Source: Paramicrobacterium agarici
GTDB taxonomy: Bacteria > Actinomycetota > Actinomycetes > Actinomycetales > Microbacteriaceae
NCBI RefSeq assembly: GCF_002563955.1
Contig: NZ_PDJE01000001.1
Location: 2,604,001 to 2,668,000, forward strand
Direction: 5' to 3'
Length of the DNA stretch: 64,000 bases
Position numbers and translations under genes: made by a program. Each line of letters starts with the position of its first letter. The stretch's first letter is position 1. This document shows, piece by piece, positions 24,296-32,737 of the stretch. The notes under the pieces were generated by a model. That model worked only from the letters and a program-made list of their open reading frames with translations, was not told where the DNA came from and ran no database searches.

Positions 24296-25111
24296 ATGTT
24301 GGAGGCTGTGACATCAGCAGCGATTCCGAGCTCGCCCCGGACACGGGCAGCCCGCTATCGAAGCGCGCTCTGGTTGCTGACGAAACGCGATCTTCGCGTG
24401 CGCTACTCTACGAGCGCGCTGGGATACGTCTGGTCGATCATCGACCCGTTGGTGATGGCGGGCATCTACTGGTTCGTCTTCACCGTGGTCTTCAATCGCG
24501 GCGACAGCATCGGCGAGCAGCCGTACATCGTCTTCCTCCTCGCGGGCCTGCTGCCATGGATGTGGTTCACCGGCACAGTGTCAGACTCCACGCGCGCCTT
24601 TCTGAAGGACGCGAAGCTCGTGCGGTCCACATCTATTCCACGCAGCATCTGGGTGAACCGGCTCGTGCTTTCCAAGGGCATTGAGTTCGTCGCTTCGCTT
24701 CCCGTGCTCGCGATCTTCGCGGTTGTCTACGGCGCACCGGTCAACTGGCTTATCGTGCTCTTCCCCCTGGGGATCGTGCTTCAGGCGACGCTCATCATGG
24801 CACTCGGACTGATCATCGCACCGGCCGTCGTGTTCTTCAGAGACCTCGAGCGTGCGACGAAGCTGATTCTCCGCTTCCTGTTCTATGCGTCACCGATCAT
24901 TTACGGCTTCACCGATCTTCCCGACGCGATCCAACCGATCGCGGCATTCAACCCGCTCGCGGGCATCATGTCGATCTACCGCTCGGCATTCTTTCCTGAT
25001 CAGCTGAACTGGTTCGCCATCGGCATGTCTGCCCTCGTCTCCCTCGCACTTCTCGTGATCGGCATCATCGTGTTCAGCCGATCTGAGCGCAGCGTTCTGA
25101 AGGAGCTGTGA
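24296..25111 (+). CDS. Glycopolymer/teichoic acid ABC exporter permease (TagG/Wzm-like)
   Basis: About 271 residues from ATG 24296; GTG 24308 is an alternative, but its GGAGG is only two bases away. Typical ABC-2 pattern: a basic amphipathic N-terminus (LTKRDLRVRYSTSALGYVWSII), six membrane segments, LLAGLLPWMWFTGTVSDSTRAF, and a conserved YASPIIYGF near the fifth helix. It should export an undecaprenyl-linked polymer with the ATPase that follows; the stop and next start overlap by one base (TGATG). Confidence 0.9.
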   Translation: MLEAVTSAAIPSSPRTRAARYRSALWLLTKRDLRVRYSTSALGYVWSIIDPLVMAGIYWFVFTVVFNRGDSIGEQPYIVFLLAGLLPWMWFTGTVSDSTRAFLKDAKLVRSTSIPRSIWVNRLVLSKGIEFVASLPVLAIFAVVYGAPVNWLIVLFPLGIVLQATLIMALGLIIAPAVVFFRDLERATKLILRFLFYASPIIYGFTDLPDAIQPIAAFNPLAGIMSIYRSAFFPDQLNWFAIGMSALVSLALLVIGIIVFSRSERSVLKEL

Positions 25112-25848
25112 TGACAGCATCCGTGATCTCGGTCGTCGACCTCGGTGTTCGCTTTCGCCGCAACAGGCGCGGGCGCCGCAATTTCAAGGACCTCTTCGCG
25201 GGCAAGAACCGCCGTTCACGACCTGGTGAATTCTGGGCGCTGCGAAATGTCTCGTTCACCGTGGAACGAGGTGAAGCAATTGGCGTCGTCGGCCGCAACG
25301 GGCAGGGCAAATCAACGCTGCTCAAGCTCGTCGCGGGCGTGCTGCTCCCCGACGAGGGCTCGGTGACGGTCTCCGACGGCGTGGCACCCCTCATCGAGAT
25401 CACCGGCGGTTTCGTCAACGATCTGACCGTACGCGACAACGTCTATCTCACGGCTGGACTGCACGGCATGAGCCGCCGAGAGATCGAAGCGAGGTTCGAC
25501 GAGATCATCGACTTCGCCGAGATCCAGGATTTCGTGGACACGCCGTACAAGCACCTGTCGAGCGGGATGAAGGTTCGCGTGGCGTTCGCCGTCATCGCTC
25601 AGCTCGACGAGCCCATCATGCTCGTCGACGAGGTACTCGCGGTCGGCGACAAGGCTTTTCGCGAGAAGTGCTATCGGCGTATCGACGAGATGCTTGCGGG
25701 CGGCCGTACGCTCTTCTTCGTGTCGCACAATGAACGCGATCTTCGACGTTTCTGCACGCGTGGCCTGTACCTGGATCGTGGATCGCTTGTTCTCGATTCG
25801 TCGATCGACGACGTTCTCGATCGGTACAACGCCGAGTACAACAGCTGA
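25111..25848 (+). CDS. Glycopolymer/teichoic acid ABC exporter ATPase (TagH/Wzt-like)
   Basis: 245 residues from ATG 25111 (AGGAG ten bases upstream). Walker A GRNGQGKST, the TagH/Wzt-type Q-loop region PLIEITGGFVNDLTVRDNVYL, signature HLSSGMKVRVAFA, Walker B PIMLVDEVLAVGD, H-loop FVSHNER. No C-terminal carbohydrate-binding domain, so it is the short TagH-like or polysialate-type form. Operon with the permease. Confidence 0.92.
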   Translation: MTASVISVVDLGVRFRRNRRGRRNFKDLFAGKNRRSRPGEFWALRNVSFTVERGEAIGVVGRNGQGKSTLLKLVAGVLLPDEGSVTVSDGVAPLIEITGGFVNDLTVRDNVYLTAGLHGMSRREIEARFDEIIDFAEIQDFVDTPYKHLSSGMKVRVAFAVIAQLDEPIMLVDEVLAVGDKAFREKCYRRIDEMLAGGRTLFFVSHNERDLRRFCTRGLYLDRGSLVLDSSIDDVLDRYNAEYNS

Positions 25849-25907
25849 CTCGCAGGTCTCGCCCAGTCGAACACGGAAAACTGGCTTCAGCACAGTCAGG
25901 AGGCGCG

Positions 25908-26663
25908 ATGTCGACACCCGAACGCCGGCCGAATCTCGAAATCGTCTCAGCGGAGGCAGCGTCGTCCACCGGACGTGCTGACCCGCTTCCCATCTGGGTC
26001 ACCGCCCTCGACAAGGTTCTCTCAGTGCAGCGCCCCGTCGTCGTGGCGCACTTGCGCAGCATCCGCAGGCGCCATCCCGAGGCCACGAACGAACAGATGC
26101 TGCGTACGCTCGAACGCCGGTACCTGTCGGCCGTCACAGCGGGCGGCGCCGCAGTCGGCACCACAGCGGCCATACCGGTTGTGGGAACAGGAACGGCCAT
26201 CGCCCTCGCGGGAGCGGAGACCGTCGGCTTTCTCGAGTCCTCAGCGCTTTTCGCACAGTCTGTCGCTGAGGTGCACGGCCTCCTGGTATCGGATCCTGAC
26301 CGTGCGCGAGCCCTCGTCATCACCATGATGCTGGGATCTTCGGGCAAGGATATTCTGCGCCAGTTCTCGGGCGAGCTCATGAAGACCGCACGGCCTCGGT
26401 CTGCTTTCTGGGGTGAGATGATCACCGCGAACCTCCCGCAGGCCGCTGTCGGGCCGGTCGCAGATGAGCTCACGCGCCGCTTTCTCAAGAAATTCGTGAC
26501 GACGAAGGGAGGCACGCTGCTCGGAAAAGTCGTGCCCTTCGGCATCGGCGCGGTCATCGGCGGGGTGGGAAATCACCTCGCCGGACGCGAGGTTGTGCGC
26601 AGTGCTCGGAGCGCGTTCGGGCCGGCGCCTCTCGTGCTTCCCGCAGAGTTCGAGCCGCGCTGA
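25908..26663 (+). CDS. Putative membrane-associated protein, EcsC-like
   Basis: 251 residues from ATG 25908. A glycine/alanine-rich hydrophobic segment near residues 77-105 (AVTAGGAAVGTTAAIPVVG), and a C-terminal glycine-rich segment FGIGAVIGGVGNHLAGREVVRSAR that recalls EcsC-family proteins. I do not recognise a catalytic motif. It sits 59 bases after the ATPase on the same strand and is convergent with the glycerophosphotransferase, so it may be co-transcribed with the exporter. Function unknown. Confidence 0.5.
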   Translation: MSTPERRPNLEIVSAEAASSTGRADPLPIWVTALDKVLSVQRPVVVAHLRSIRRRHPEATNEQMLRTLERRYLSAVTAGGAAVGTTAAIPVVGTGTAIALAGAETVGFLESSALFAQSVAEVHGLLVSDPDRARALVITMMLGSSGKDILRQFSGELMKTARPRSAFWGEMITANLPQAAVGPVADELTRRFLKKFVTTKGGTLLGKVVPFGIGAVIGGVGNHLAGREVVRSARSAFGPAPLVLPAEFEPR

Positions 26664-26683
26664 GACTTCTCGCGGAGCGCGGT

Positions 26684-27946
26684 TCAGCGGGGCGAATCGA
26701 CGACGCGCTGGGCGAGTTCCGACTCGTGACGCCGAGCGTGCACGTCCCATTCGTCCATGAGGTGCTCGACTGCATCGTGAAAACGCCTCGTCGCGGCCCC
26801 TGGCGTTGTGTCTCCGAAGTAATATTCCGACCACGTGTTGATGCGCTCGACCGTCTCGGGATCGTGGAGCAGACGATCGACATGCTCGGTCACGTCTGCG
26901 ACATCGTCGATCTCGAGCCACTCACAGGCCGACAGGTAACCGCCCTCATCGATCTTCGCGCGCTCACTCGCGGGCCGCGTCACCATGAGCGGCTTGCCCG
27001 TGGCGAGACGGTCATAGATCATCGCCGAGATGTCGGTGATGGCGACGTCTGCCGCGGCGATCTGCCAGCCGATCTCTGACCCGTTGTCGTAGACGTGCTG
27101 CGCGGAGGGATCGGACTTGTTCGCCTCAGCGAGCATCCCGATGATCTCTCGGTTCGCTTGCCCGTAGAGATTGTTGACGACGCCGGAGCGCGGGTGCGGA
27201 CGATAGATCACGCGGTGGCGCCCGGTCGCGAGCAGAGCGCGCACGAGGCCGACTCCATGGCTGGCGATGGAGCCGTACGCGGCAGCTGCACGATCGCCTT
27301 CCCACGTCGGCGCGTAGAGAACGACGATGCGATCATCGGGCGTGTAGGGCAGCTCGCCCGAGAAGTGGTCCGCCTGCGGCCGGCCGATGGGAATAGCGCG
27401 CTTATCGAAGTCGTAGTCCCAGAGCACCCTCTCCAGTCGCGCTCGCGCCGCATCTCCCGCGATCAGGCTGTAGTCGTACGCCTTGAACTGGTTTGTGGTC
27501 ATGTACATCTTGTCGCTCTCGCCATGGTTGATGAACACATGCCACCGCTGGCCGTAGCGGAACATCTGAAAATTCTTGGCGTTCTGGTTGACATAGAAGA
27601 CGACGCGGAGGTCTTGCCTCGCGACCGTCTTCTCGAGGTCTGCGACTGTGCGCACGTAGGTGACGGGCAGGGGCGATTCATCGAAGAGCGCTAGCGCGGC
27701 TGTCGAGCCTCGGCTGAGAATCAGCACGGGCCAGGTCGTGGCAAGTTCGATGAGCGGCTTGTACCACTGACGAATCTGGTACATATTCACAGCCTCGTCG
27801 GCAAAGTACACAGCGATCTTGAAGCGTCCAGGCTGAAGCGGGGGCTGCGAGCGAACCTTCTGGCGCAGCTGAACGTGCGCCCGACGGTTGTCGACGAGTT
27901 TCTTGCCCAGTTGCACCGCTTTTCGGGCGTCTCCGATCACGTTCAT
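26684..27946 (-). CDS. CDP-glycerol glycerophosphotransferase-family protein (TagF/TagB-like)
   Basis: 420 residues. Family hallmarks: HVFINHGESDKMYM (His catalytic region), ILYAPTW-type VVLYAPTWEGDR, VIYRPHPRSG, and DVAITDISAMIYDRLATGKP, the nucleotide-binding end. These enzymes transfer glycerol-phosphate or ribitol-phosphate from a CDP donor to a lipid-linked chain at the inner membrane face. A poly(polyol-phosphate) wall polymer is therefore likely. Minus-strand neighbours are a glycosyltransferase and a CDP-alcohol transferase. Confidence 0.88.
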   Translation of the reverse strand: MNVIGDARKAVQLGKKLVDNRRAHVQLRQKVRSQPPLQPGRFKIAVYFADEAVNMYQIRQWYKPLIELATTWPVLILSRGSTAALALFDESPLPVTYVRTVADLEKTVARQDLRVVFYVNQNAKNFQMFRYGQRWHVFINHGESDKMYMTTNQFKAYDYSLIAGDAARARLERVLWDYDFDKRAIPIGRPQADHFSGELPYTPDDRIVVLYAPTWEGDRAAAAYGSIASHGVGLVRALLATGRHRVIYRPHPRSGVVNNLYGQANREIIGMLAEANKSDPSAQHVYDNGSEIGWQIAAADVAITDISAMIYDRLATGKPLMVTRPASERAKIDEGGYLSACEWLEIDDVADVTEHVDRLLHDPETVERINTWSEYYFGDTTPGAATRRFHDAVEHLMDEWDVHARRHESELAQRVVDSPR

Positions 27947-27992
27947 CGTGCTTTACCGTAGCGAGGCGAGATAACGGTTTGCTTGGAGCCCA

Positions 27993-28877
27993 TCAGACGA
28001 TGGGTGGTCGACCCGCTGCCGTCATACGGAGGACTGTGCGCCAGCTCATGCGCGATCGCGCTCCCGGGTTCTCAATCCAGCCCTCACGCCAGCCGGCGAA
28101 CCAGATCGACAGCACATCTGGTTTGCGCCACCAGCGGAGAAGCGTGATCCCCGTCCAGGCCGCGACGTAGATGGGCTGAAGCACGTACGGCAGGTTGCGG
28201 CGCGCAAGCCAGACGCGATTTCGTGCATTCAGGCGGTAGTAGTCGCTGTGGCGGGTCGGATGCACAAACGGATGATTTGCCACGAGCTCTCCGGCGTACC
28301 ACGCGCGTTTGCCCTGATCCCACACACGCCACGCGAGTTCGATTCCCTCATGCGCGTAGAAGTAGTCATCTCCCCACCCGCCACAGGCGTCGAACACCGC
28401 CCTCGGCATAACGATGACGGCCTCGAGACACGAGAAGATGTTGCTCGATCGTCTCCGGTCACCTTTGCGGATGCGCGGAATCCACCGGCGGGGCGCGCGG
28501 CCGTCAACAGCATCCTCAAGCCGGGGTTGGACGAGCCCAATGCCGGGGTCGGCGCGCATGAGGCCGATCGCATCTGCCAGGAACGTCTCGCTCGGAAGCG
28601 TCGCGTCGTCGTCGAGAAAGAAGATGTACTCCCCCGTCACCTGCGATGCGCCGCGGTTGCGTCCAGCGGGGATACCGAGGTTCTCACTGAGACCCAGGCC
28701 GCGAACACCCTCGGGCAGTTCCACCGGCTGCCACCCGTTGCCCACCACGACGATGTCGGTGTCGACGCCCGCCTGTGCGCGCACCGAGTGGATTCCCGCG
28801 CTCAGCTCGTCTGGCCGGGCTCCTTGCGTGAGCACCACGACGCCGACGCTCGGGCGGGCGGCCTCAGCTGCGGACAC
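27993..28877 (-). CDS. Family 2 glycosyltransferase
   Basis: 294 residues. GT-A fold: VGVVVLTQGARPDELSAGI at the N-terminus, NLGIPAGRNRGASQVTGEYIFFLDDDATL with the DDD metal site, and YFYAHEGIELAWRVWDQGKR, the acceptor-side ED-like motif. One hydrophobic segment near the C-terminus may anchor it. It likely adds a sugar to the wall polymer. The start overlaps the CDP-alcohol transferase stop by 14 nt. Confidence 0.88.
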   Translation of the reverse strand: MSAAEAARPSVGVVVLTQGARPDELSAGIHSVRAQAGVDTDIVVVGNGWQPVELPEGVRGLGLSENLGIPAGRNRGASQVTGEYIFFLDDDATLPSETFLADAIGLMRADPGIGLVQPRLEDAVDGRAPRRWIPRIRKGDRRRSSNIFSCLEAVIVMPRAVFDACGGWGDDYFYAHEGIELAWRVWDQGKRAWYAGELVANHPFVHPTRHSDYYRLNARNRVWLARRNLPYVLQPIYVAAWTGITLLRWWRKPDVLSIWFAGWREGWIENPGARSRMSWRTVLRMTAAGRPPIV

Positions 28878-29691
28878 GTTTCGACGCCATGATCGCGAGA
28901 AAGTGGCCGCCGAGAGTCAGAACGGCGACGACGAGAAGACCGATGAGGGTCGCGCGCATCGCCACCCGGTCCCCGACGAAGAGTCCGACGACGGATGCTG
29001 CGAAGATCACCATCGTCATCTCGACCGAGTGGAAGATTCGATGCAACGGAATCACCTTTGCCAGTCGACGCAAGCGGGCAAGGACACCGCCGCTCGGCGC
29101 CATCTCGTCGTCGGAGTACGTGAGCTTTGGTGCTCCGAAATTGGCACGCGCGACGCGCACCATGTCGTTGAGCGCCTTGTTCAGAACGAGCACGAGAGCG
29201 AGGCCGAGGCCGAGCGTCGTCCACAGATAGTCGCCGTCGGGGGTGAAGGGGTATCCCGCGGCACGAATGGCGAGAGCGACGGGAATAAGCGCTTCAGTCG
29301 TGTAGTGCCCGACAGCATCCAGAAACGCCCCTGCGGGAGACGACGTCTTGCGCCACCGGGCGACCTCCCCGTCGCAGCAGTCAATGAGCATCTGCACCTG
29401 GCACATGACAAGCGCGAGAGCCGCTCCCCCGAACCCGGGAATGAGAAGGGATGCTGCCACGGCCCAGCCGCTCAGGATCATGAGGCCTGTGACGCCGTTC
29501 GCGCTGATCGACGTGCGAAGCAGCAGCCACGTCACGTACGGTGACAGATCGCGCAGGTACAGGCCGGCCGTCCAGTGCTCGGCGTTCTTGCGCGAGCGTA
29601 CTTCGTCGGGCTGCGCTACCGCACGCAGCTCTGCGATGGTGCGAGGACGACGGGGGCGATCGTCATTCGGGAGCGACACGGGAGCCCTCAC
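28864..29691 (-). CDS. CDP-alcohol phosphatidyltransferase-family membrane enzyme
   Basis: 275 residues, about six membrane segments. The family motif is present as DCCDGEVAR followed by GAFLDAVGH eight residues on. In the usual D-G-x2-A-R-x8-G-x3-D-x3-D motif the last Asp is the proposed base; here that place is His. The first three Asp/Gly/Arg positions are intact. It should join a CDP-linked alcohol to a lipid or polyol acceptor. Overlaps both flanking glycosyltransferase genes (14 and 29 nt), so it is part of a tight operon. Confidence 0.85.
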   Translation of the reverse strand: MRAPVSLPNDDRPRRPRTIAELRAVAQPDEVRSRKNAEHWTAGLYLRDLSPYVTWLLLRTSISANGVTGLMILSGWAVAASLLIPGFGGAALALVMCQVQMLIDCCDGEVARWRKTSSPAGAFLDAVGHYTTEALIPVALAIRAAGYPFTPDGDYLWTTLGLGLALVLVLNKALNDMVRVARANFGAPKLTYSDDEMAPSGGVLARLRRLAKVIPLHRIFHSVEMTMVIFAASVVGLFVGDRVAMRATLIGLLVVAVLTLGGHFLAIMASKRVRS

Positions 29692-30760
29692 CCTTCTCGT
29701 ACTTCTGCGCGGCGATGTTGCCGGCGAGGAGCAGGAAGCCCGGAATGAATCCCACTCCCCAACAGAAGTGTATGCACGGAAGCACGATCAGCAGCCACAG
29801 CCGCACCGCTGCGCCGCGAACGCCGGGCATCGTGATCGCGGCCGCGATCACGAGCAGAATGTACCCGACGGGCACGATGAACGCGAGAAGCAGCCACGGA
29901 GCGACGCCGAGGAGCGCCTGAACGAGTCCGACGAGACCGAGCAGCGAAGCGACGGCAACGGCAAGCACCATGAGCGGTGGCGCGAAATAGCGCAGCACAT
30001 TGCGCGCCGGAAATCGCCTGCTGATCTCGCCGCGCCACATTCCCGTCGAGAAGAACTGCCGCGCGAGCCGTGAGAGAGTCGGCCGTGGACGGTAGACGAC
30101 ACGCAACCGGGGAGTGAACCAGACGGTATGTCCCCCCTGGCGGATGCGGCGGTTGAGTTCCCAGTCCTGACCGCGTTTGATGCGCTCATCGAAGAGACCG
30201 ACGTCGTTGAGCGCATCTCGTCGAAAGACGCCGAGATACACGGTGTCCGCCGGCCCCTCGGAGCCCCCGACGTGATGGGGGGTGCCTCCGAGACCGATGC
30301 GCGATCCGTATGCCGCGGCGACTGCCTCTTCGAACGGCGTCGTTCCCTGGGCATCCATGATTCCGCCGACGTTTCCCGCGCCCGTGCGCATCATTGTCTC
30401 GACGGCGATGCGCGTGTACTCGGGCGGGAGCACGGAGTGCGCGTCGACGCGCACGATGATCGGGTGCTGAGTCGCCTGGATCGCGATGTTCAAGCCGGCC
30501 GGCGTCGAGCCCACGGGATTCTCGATCACGCGCACGCGCGAATCAGCGCGGGAGAGCGCCTCGACGAGTTCGTTGGTTCCGTCGATCGAGGGGCCAACGG
30601 CGATGGCGACGTCGAACGGGCCCTGATAATCCTGACCGAGAAGACTGTCGACTGCGGCACGCACATGAGTGACGTCGTTGAGCACGGGCATGACGTACGA
30701 CACGCCAGGGAGTGTGCCCGACGAGGGCACCTCTGACGCTGATGTTCCCATGTTCTCCAC
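29663..30760 (-). CDS. Membrane-anchored family 2 glycosyltransferase (ExoA-like)
   Basis: 365 residues. Soluble GT2 domain: SYVMPVLNDVTHVRAAVDSLLGQDY, NPVGSTPAGLNIAIQ, IIVRVDAHSVLPPEY, and RGQDWELNRRIRQGG, followed by a Q/RxxRW-like stretch LARQFFSTGMWRG. Then about four C-terminal membrane helices. This architecture is that of succinoglycan ExoA-type enzymes that add a sugar to a lipid-linked precursor. First gene of the four-gene minus-strand glycopolymer operon. Confidence 0.87.
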   Translation of the reverse strand: MENMGTSASEVPSSGTLPGVSYVMPVLNDVTHVRAAVDSLLGQDYQGPFDVAIAVGPSIDGTNELVEALSRADSRVRVIENPVGSTPAGLNIAIQATQHPIIVRVDAHSVLPPEYTRIAVETMMRTGAGNVGGIMDAQGTTPFEEAVAAAYGSRIGLGGTPHHVGGSEGPADTVYLGVFRRDALNDVGLFDERIKRGQDWELNRRIRQGGHTVWFTPRLRVVYRPRPTLSRLARQFFSTGMWRGEISRRFPARNVLRYFAPPLMVLAVAVASLLGLVGLVQALLGVAPWLLLAFIVPVGYILLVIAAAITMPGVRGAAVRLWLLIVLPCIHFCWGVGFIPGFLLLAGNIAAQKYEKGEGSRVAPE

Positions 30761-30809
30761 TCGAAGTCGGACCGGCTCGAGCCTATCAGCAGAGGCTCAG
30801 CGACACCGC

Positions 30810-30840
30810 AAGCGCCCGTGCTGTCGCAGCACGGGCGCTT
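30810..30840 (-). terminator. Hairpin downstream of the htrA gene
   Basis: A perfect 14-bp stem (AAGCGCCCGTGCTG / CAGCACGGGCGCTT) with a three-base loop, 12 bases beyond the htrA stop. No clear T-run follows, so termination strength is uncertain. Confidence 0.7.
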
Positions 30841-30851
30841 GGGATGGACGC

Positions 30852-32516
30852 CTATTCAGAGAGCTTGCCCAGCGTCACATCTGCCGTGTAGGTCTTGCCG
30901 TTTCTGACGTAGGTGATCACGACGTCGCTGCCTGCGGCGCTCGCTTTGACTTGCGCCACGAGGTCGGTGTCGTTGCCGATTGGGGTGTCACCGTACTTCG
31001 TCACGACGTCGCCCGCTCGGAGCCCTGCTTCGTCGGCTGCGCCGCCCGCCGTGATGTCCTTGATCAGCGCGCCGGACACCGTTGCGTCTGGGTCGCTCGC
31101 GGCGCTTGTCACTGCGGCGCCAAGAAGACCGTGCGTCGCCGATCCGTTTTCAATGATCTCGTTGGCGATGCGCTCGGCGATGTTCGAGGGGATGGCGAAT
31201 CCGACGCCGATGCTTCCGGATGAAGAGCCGCTCTCAGAGCCGGAGCCGGCGCTCGCGATAGCGACGTTCACGCCAATCAGCTCGCCTTCATCGTCGACGA
31301 GTGCCCCGCCGGAGTTTCCAGGGTTGATCGCGGCGTCCGTCTGAATGACGGCGAGCGACACGTACCCGCCGTTCGTGGAACCTTCCCGCTCGTCTGGCAG
31401 ACCGAACTCGAAGGGCGCGTCCTTGTCGGAGCCGTTGTCGGGATCTTCGGGAACGGCAGAGGAAGCGACCGTGATGCTGCGGTTGAGGGCGCTGACGATG
31501 CCGTCGGTGACCGTGCCGTCAAGACCAAGCGGGGCCCCGATGGCGACGGCCGTATCACCGACGTTGATGTTCGACGAGTCTCCGAACGTCATCGGCTTCA
31601 TGTCCGAGGCGTCCTCGAGCTTGATCACCGCGAGATCGTAGATCGGATCAGTGCCGACGATCGTCGCCGAGTAGAGGTTTCCTGCGGCGTCGGTCACCTG
31701 GATATCGGGATGGGACGCTTCGCCGTCAAGCGTGACGACGTGGTTGTTCGTGAGCACGTAGCCGTCTTTGCTCAAGATGATTCCCGAGCCGCTGCCCGCC
31801 GCCTGCGAGCCGCGCACCGAGATGGTCACAACGCTCGGAGAGGCCTTCGCCGCGATCGCCGTCGTCTCTGTGACCTCTTTGTTGTTGTTGATCATGACCG
31901 ACGAGTTCGGGGCCGAGCTGGTCACCTCGTTGCCCTGCTGAGCACTGTCGATGATCGCGAATGTACCGGCACCGGAGGCGCCTCCGACGAGTGCGCCGAT
32001 GACGAGGCCCGCGACCAGCATCCGCGCTCCTGGCTTCTTCTTTTTCGCTGACGCGGGCGCGTTGCCATCATTCGCGCCGTGACCACCCGGCGCTCCGGGC
32101 ACCGCGGCCCCCGGTGCAGTGACATAGGCGGGATTGCCCTGGTGCTGCGGATACGAGTGCTGCTGAGGCATGCCGAACGCGTTCGCCTGCGCCGCGCCGT
32201 TCTGGTGATGCCCGCTGTGCTGCGCGTGCGGCATGGTCTGTCCGTACGGCTGAGCGGGCGCCGACCATGTCGATGGAAGATCCGGACGCGGCGGGAGCCC
32301 CTCGGCATCGAGCGCGGGGTTGTGCGGCGCTGACTCGCCCGACGCAGGTTCTGCGTCGTTCGACGCCGCCCCCGTCGCCTGTGCGTCCGACGCCGGTCGC
32401 GACTCGTTCACCTGGCGCCCTGCGGAGTCCTGCGCGTGATGCGACTCGGCGTTCTGCTCGGGCCTTGAGCCGTCAGGTTCGGGTGTTGTTGGGGTGTTGG
32501 AATCATTGTCGTTCAT
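30852..32516 (-). CDS. HtrA/DegP-like serine protease with PDZ domain
   Basis: 554 residues from ATG 32516 (AAGGAA upstream). Residues 1-155 are cytoplasmic, rich in Pro, Gln, His and Asp; a basic KKKKP stop precedes a membrane helix at about 165-190. The trypsin-like domain has His259 (TNNHVVT), Asp294 (YDLAVI) and Ser402 (NPGNSGGAL). A PDZ domain covers about 460-554. The protease faces the outside, where such proteins degrade or refold damaged exported proteins. Stands alone on the minus strand. Confidence 0.92.
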   Translation of the reverse strand: MNDNDSNTPTTPEPDGSRPEQNAESHHAQDSAGRQVNESRPASDAQATGAASNDAEPASGESAPHNPALDAEGLPPRPDLPSTWSAPAQPYGQTMPHAQHSGHHQNGAAQANAFGMPQQHSYPQHQGNPAYVTAPGAAVPGAPGGHGANDGNAPASAKKKKPGARMLVAGLVIGALVGGASGAGTFAIIDSAQQGNEVTSSAPNSSVMINNNKEVTETTAIAAKASPSVVTISVRGSQAAGSGSGIILSKDGYVLTNNHVVTLDGEASHPDIQVTDAAGNLYSATIVGTDPIYDLAVIKLEDASDMKPMTFGDSSNINVGDTAVAIGAPLGLDGTVTDGIVSALNRSITVASSAVPEDPDNGSDKDAPFEFGLPDEREGSTNGGYVSLAVIQTDAAINPGNSGGALVDDEGELIGVNVAIASAGSGSESGSSSGSIGVGFAIPSNIAERIANEIIENGSATHGLLGAAVTSAASDPDATVSGALIKDITAGGAADEAGLRAGDVVTKYGDTPIGNDTDLVAQVKASAAGSDVVITYVRNGKTYTADVTLGKLSE

Positions 32517-32737
32517 GCTGAGTTCCTTCCAGACATCACCAGTGTGCGACCCAAAGCTATCGATCACGCGTGCCGCAGCTATGACGACGCTATGTCCAAG
32601 CTGCAACCGCTCTGTGAGGGTGCTATCTGCAGGCTAATCGAGGCGACTGACCATTGTCCGAAAAGTTCCTCCCGATCTCCCCAGTCGTTATCGAGGTCGG
32701 GATCGGCGCCCGTGGATCGGGCCGATAACCTGGACGC

